The position numbers and the translations under genes were made by a program. From Paracoccus sp. DMF-8 (GTDB taxonomy: Bacteria; Pseudomonadota; Alphaproteobacteria; Rhodobacterales; Rhodobacteraceae): a DNA stretch of 64,000 nt. Below, piece by piece: positions 62,139 to 64,000 of the stretch. How positions within the stretch are numbered: position 1 is the stretch's first letter; each line of letters starts with the position of its first letter. The stretch spans positions 372,001 to 436,000 of the forward strand of contig NZ_JARJHL010000005.1 in assembly GCF_029309835.1 (NCBI RefSeq). Reading direction: 5' to 3'. Under the pieces are notes generated by a model, which had not been told where the DNA came from, searched no databases, and saw nothing but the letters and a program-made list of their open reading frames with translations.

Positions 62139-63737
62139 TCATTTGACGGTGATGCGCCCGTCCAGTTTCGGCGCGAATTCAGTCCCTTGCCGCGCCAGAT
62201 GCTCCGCCAGAACATCCGCCAGATCCGGCCCGAAATCATAGGCATTCATGCCGGCGGTTTCAAAGATGTCATAACCATCCCCGCCGCCTCGCATATAGTT
62301 GTTCGACACGACGCCATAGACATGGGCCGGATCAATCGGCCCCCATTCCGTGCCCTTGCGGACCTGCACATCGCTGATGCGCTTGCCCGCCGGGGCTGCC
62401 GGATCGACCGTATATTTCAGCCCCGCGACCTGCGCAAAACGCCCTGCCGCATTTTCATATTGGCTGGCGCCGTTTTCCAGCGCGGCAATGACATCGCTGC
62501 CCTTCAGTTCAAAGGTGGAAAGCGTGTTCTGAAAGGGCAGCACGGTCAGGACATCGCCCATCGTCACCTGCCCCGCCGGGATCGAGGCGCGCAGCCCGCC
62601 GCCGTTCAGGATGGCAATCGTCACGCCCTGCCCCTTGACCCGGTCCAGCATTGCATCGGCGACCAAGGTGCCCATCTCGCATTCGCGGACACGACAGGAT
62701 TCGCGCGCGCCATCAATCGGTGCCGCAATCGTCGCGACAACCCTTTGTTTCAACTCATCAATGGGGGCCGACATTTCCGCAACCCGCGCCGCGATCTGCG
62801 CATCGGGCTGGACCGAGGCATCCAGCAAAATCGGCTGTCCTTCGGCCTTGGTCAGCGTGCCTTCGTCATCCCAGCTCAGGGTCAGATGGCCCAGATATTT
62901 GCCATAGGCATAGGCGGTTGCCACGGGAACGCCCGCGCCCTCGGCAGGCTGGACCATCGTCGGATAGGGGCCGGCCGCACCTTCCATGTCACCCAGAAGC
63001 GTATGGCTGTGACCGCCGATGATCGCATCAATCCCCGGCACCTGTTCGGCGAATTCGATATCGCGCCTGTAGCCGCTGTGGGTCAGGGCGATGATCTTGC
63101 TGATACCGGCATCGGTCAGTTCCGACACGTCACCCTTCAGGCTTTCGATATCATCGGTAAAGATAACCTGATCGCCCGGTGATGCCGTTTCCGGGGTGTC
63201 CATCGCCAAAGCCGAAACGATACCGATCTTTTCGCCGCCCACCTCCAGCGTGACGGTGCCCGCAACCTGATCGCGCAGAATATCGGATTGCGACAGGTCC
63301 AGATTGCCCGAGGTGACGGGAAAATCGACACCTTCGGTCAGAATGCGCAGCCCTTCGGGGCCGTCGTCGAATTCGTGATTGCCGACCGCCATGGCGTCAA
63401 AGCCGATGGCGCGCATGAATTCGACCGTGTCCTTGCCCTTGTAGGTCGTGTAAAACAGGCTGCCCTGATACTGATCGCCCGCATCCAGAACGATGACATT
63501 CTGGCCATCGGCCTTCAACTGATCGCGCAACTCCCGGATCTTGGCCGCAACCCGCGCGACCCCGCCAAAGCATTCGCCCTTGGCATCGGTTTCCGCGTCA
63601 CAGGTGCTGTCGAAACCGTTGATCGGCTCGATCCGGCTATGAAAATCATTGATATGAAGAACATGCAGCGTGTAATCGGCCTGGGCCACGCCCGCGCATG
63701 TCATCACACAGCATGTCGCGAGTAACCACCGTTTCAT
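62139..63737 (-). CDS. Periplasmic 5'-nucleotidase / UshA-type metallophosphatase
   Basis: An exported calcineurin-like nucleotidase. The 532-residue protein starts with a signal peptide (MKRWLLATCCVMTCAGVAQA), then the metal motifs LHINDFHSRIEPI (about 28), VLDAGDQYQGSLF (about 80), AVGNHEFDDGPEG (about 113) and IGGHSHTLLG (about 233), and a C-terminal 5'-nucleotidase domain (GDVLTVLPFQNTLSTFELKG). It would release phosphate from extracellular nucleotides. The ATG at 63737 is chosen because GGGGGA lies at the right distance. Confidence 0.9.
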   Translation of the reverse strand: MKRWLLATCCVMTCAGVAQADYTLHVLHINDFHSRIEPINGFDSTCDAETDAKGECFGGVARVAAKIRELRDQLKADGQNVIVLDAGDQYQGSLFYTTYKGKDTVEFMRAIGFDAMAVGNHEFDDGPEGLRILTEGVDFPVTSGNLDLSQSDILRDQVAGTVTLEVGGEKIGIVSALAMDTPETASPGDQVIFTDDIESLKGDVSELTDAGISKIIALTHSGYRRDIEFAEQVPGIDAIIGGHSHTLLGDMEGAAGPYPTMVQPAEGAGVPVATAYAYGKYLGHLTLSWDDEGTLTKAEGQPILLDASVQPDAQIAARVAEMSAPIDELKQRVVATIAAPIDGARESCRVRECEMGTLVADAMLDRVKGQGVTIAILNGGGLRASIPAGQVTMGDVLTVLPFQNTLSTFELKGSDVIAALENGASQYENAAGRFAQVAGLKYTVDPAAPAGKRISDVQVRKGTEWGPIDPAHVYGVVSNNYMRGGGDGYDIFETAGMNAYDFGPDLADVLAEHLARQGTEFAPKLDGRITVK

Positions 63738-63895
63738 CACCATCCCCCAAAGAAAAGCGCAATGTGCGGGCAGATTGGTCGATGCTGATGAAGCGGTCAA
63801 CGCGCCCCGGCGGGTTTCCTGCGATCTTCGCGCAAACGTCAACAGCCCGGCAAAGGCGCTTGACCCTTGCCGCGCGTCACAGCAAGAACCGCACA

Positions 63896-64000
63896 TGCGT
63901 ATCTACAAAGTTCTTCGTCACGACGAATATCGGGCCCTGATCTCGGCCGGTCGCAGCAGCGGCGCGCCGGTCGATCTGGCCGATGGCTATATCCACCTCT
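63896..64000 (+). CDS. DUF952 domain protein, partial (start only)
   Basis: The frame opens MRIYKVLRHDEYRAL and continues with GAPVDLADGYIHL at the window edge. DUF952 proteins characteristically begin (M-IYKI) and contain GAPVDLADGFIHLS. Only 35 residues are present; the gene continues beyond the window. Function of the family is unknown. Confidence 0.8.

Noticed and set aside
1..64000. CRISPR arrays, rRNA genes, toxin-antitoxin or phage-defence systems
   Set aside because: None were seen; the repeats found are too short and too few for CRISPR.

Overview
The window is a GC-rich alphaproteobacterial chromosome segment, most likely Rhodobacteraceae and plausibly Paracoccus. This is judged from remembered gene families and gene order: rpsT-dnaA-dnaN-recF, a split F0 operon with b and b' subunits, a DUF1476 (ATP synthase zeta inhibitor) gene, an fdsGBA formate dehydrogenase operon, and methylsuccinyl-CoA dehydrogenase of the ethylmalonyl-CoA pathway. 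No species call is possible from sequence alone.

Layout. 0-9 kb: ornithine-lipid synthesis (olsBA), an SLC13-type permease, a YmdB-type phosphodiesterase, ubiquinone genes ubiE-ubiB, a frameshifted mutM and a crotonase. 9-15 kb: rpsT, a 606-bp hairpin-rich leader, then dnaA, dnaN, recF, a VOC protein and recO, i.e. the replication-initiation neighbourhood. 15-22 kb: mcd, dapE, a GNAT protein, gshA and a TetR regulator. 22-29 kb: a regulatory phosphotransferase cluster (HPr, EIIA-Man, RapZ, HprK) divergent from pckA, then rnr.

28.7-34.1 kb is an accessory island that I read as the remains of a Mu-like transposable prophage. It has imperfect inverted ends, a phage-type repressor pointing outward and three small coupled phage-like genes pointing inward, one of them Mor-like. 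It was later hit by an IS5-family element and two IS110-family elements. Four consecutive genes here carry a paired -1/+1 frameshift.

34-42 kb: formate dehydrogenase fdsGBA-fdhD-fdsD under a LysR regulator, then purS and purC. 42-45 kb: the zeta ATPase inhibitor gene, a MATE exporter and two PaaI-type thioesterases (one frameshifted). 45-54 kb: a fatty-acid beta-oxidation region with two tandem MerR regulators, a frameshifted acyl-CoA dehydrogenase, then a tight operon of exported protein, GST-like protein, thiolase, NADAR-family protein and FadB. 54-64 kb: adenosine-kinase-like PfkB protein, endonuclease III, O6-methylguanine methyltransferase, OmpA-type lipoprotein, the F0 ATP synthase operon, an ArsR regulator, a Hint-domain protein, a 5'-nucleotidase and the start of a DUF952 gene.

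Themes. Central carbon genes (pckA, mcd, fad, fds) sit beside their likely regulators. A short intergenic motif (GGGTATTT followed by TGATGAAGAAAG) recurs four times. Single-base frameshifts interrupt several conserved genes; some may be assembly errors, so all need read-level checking.
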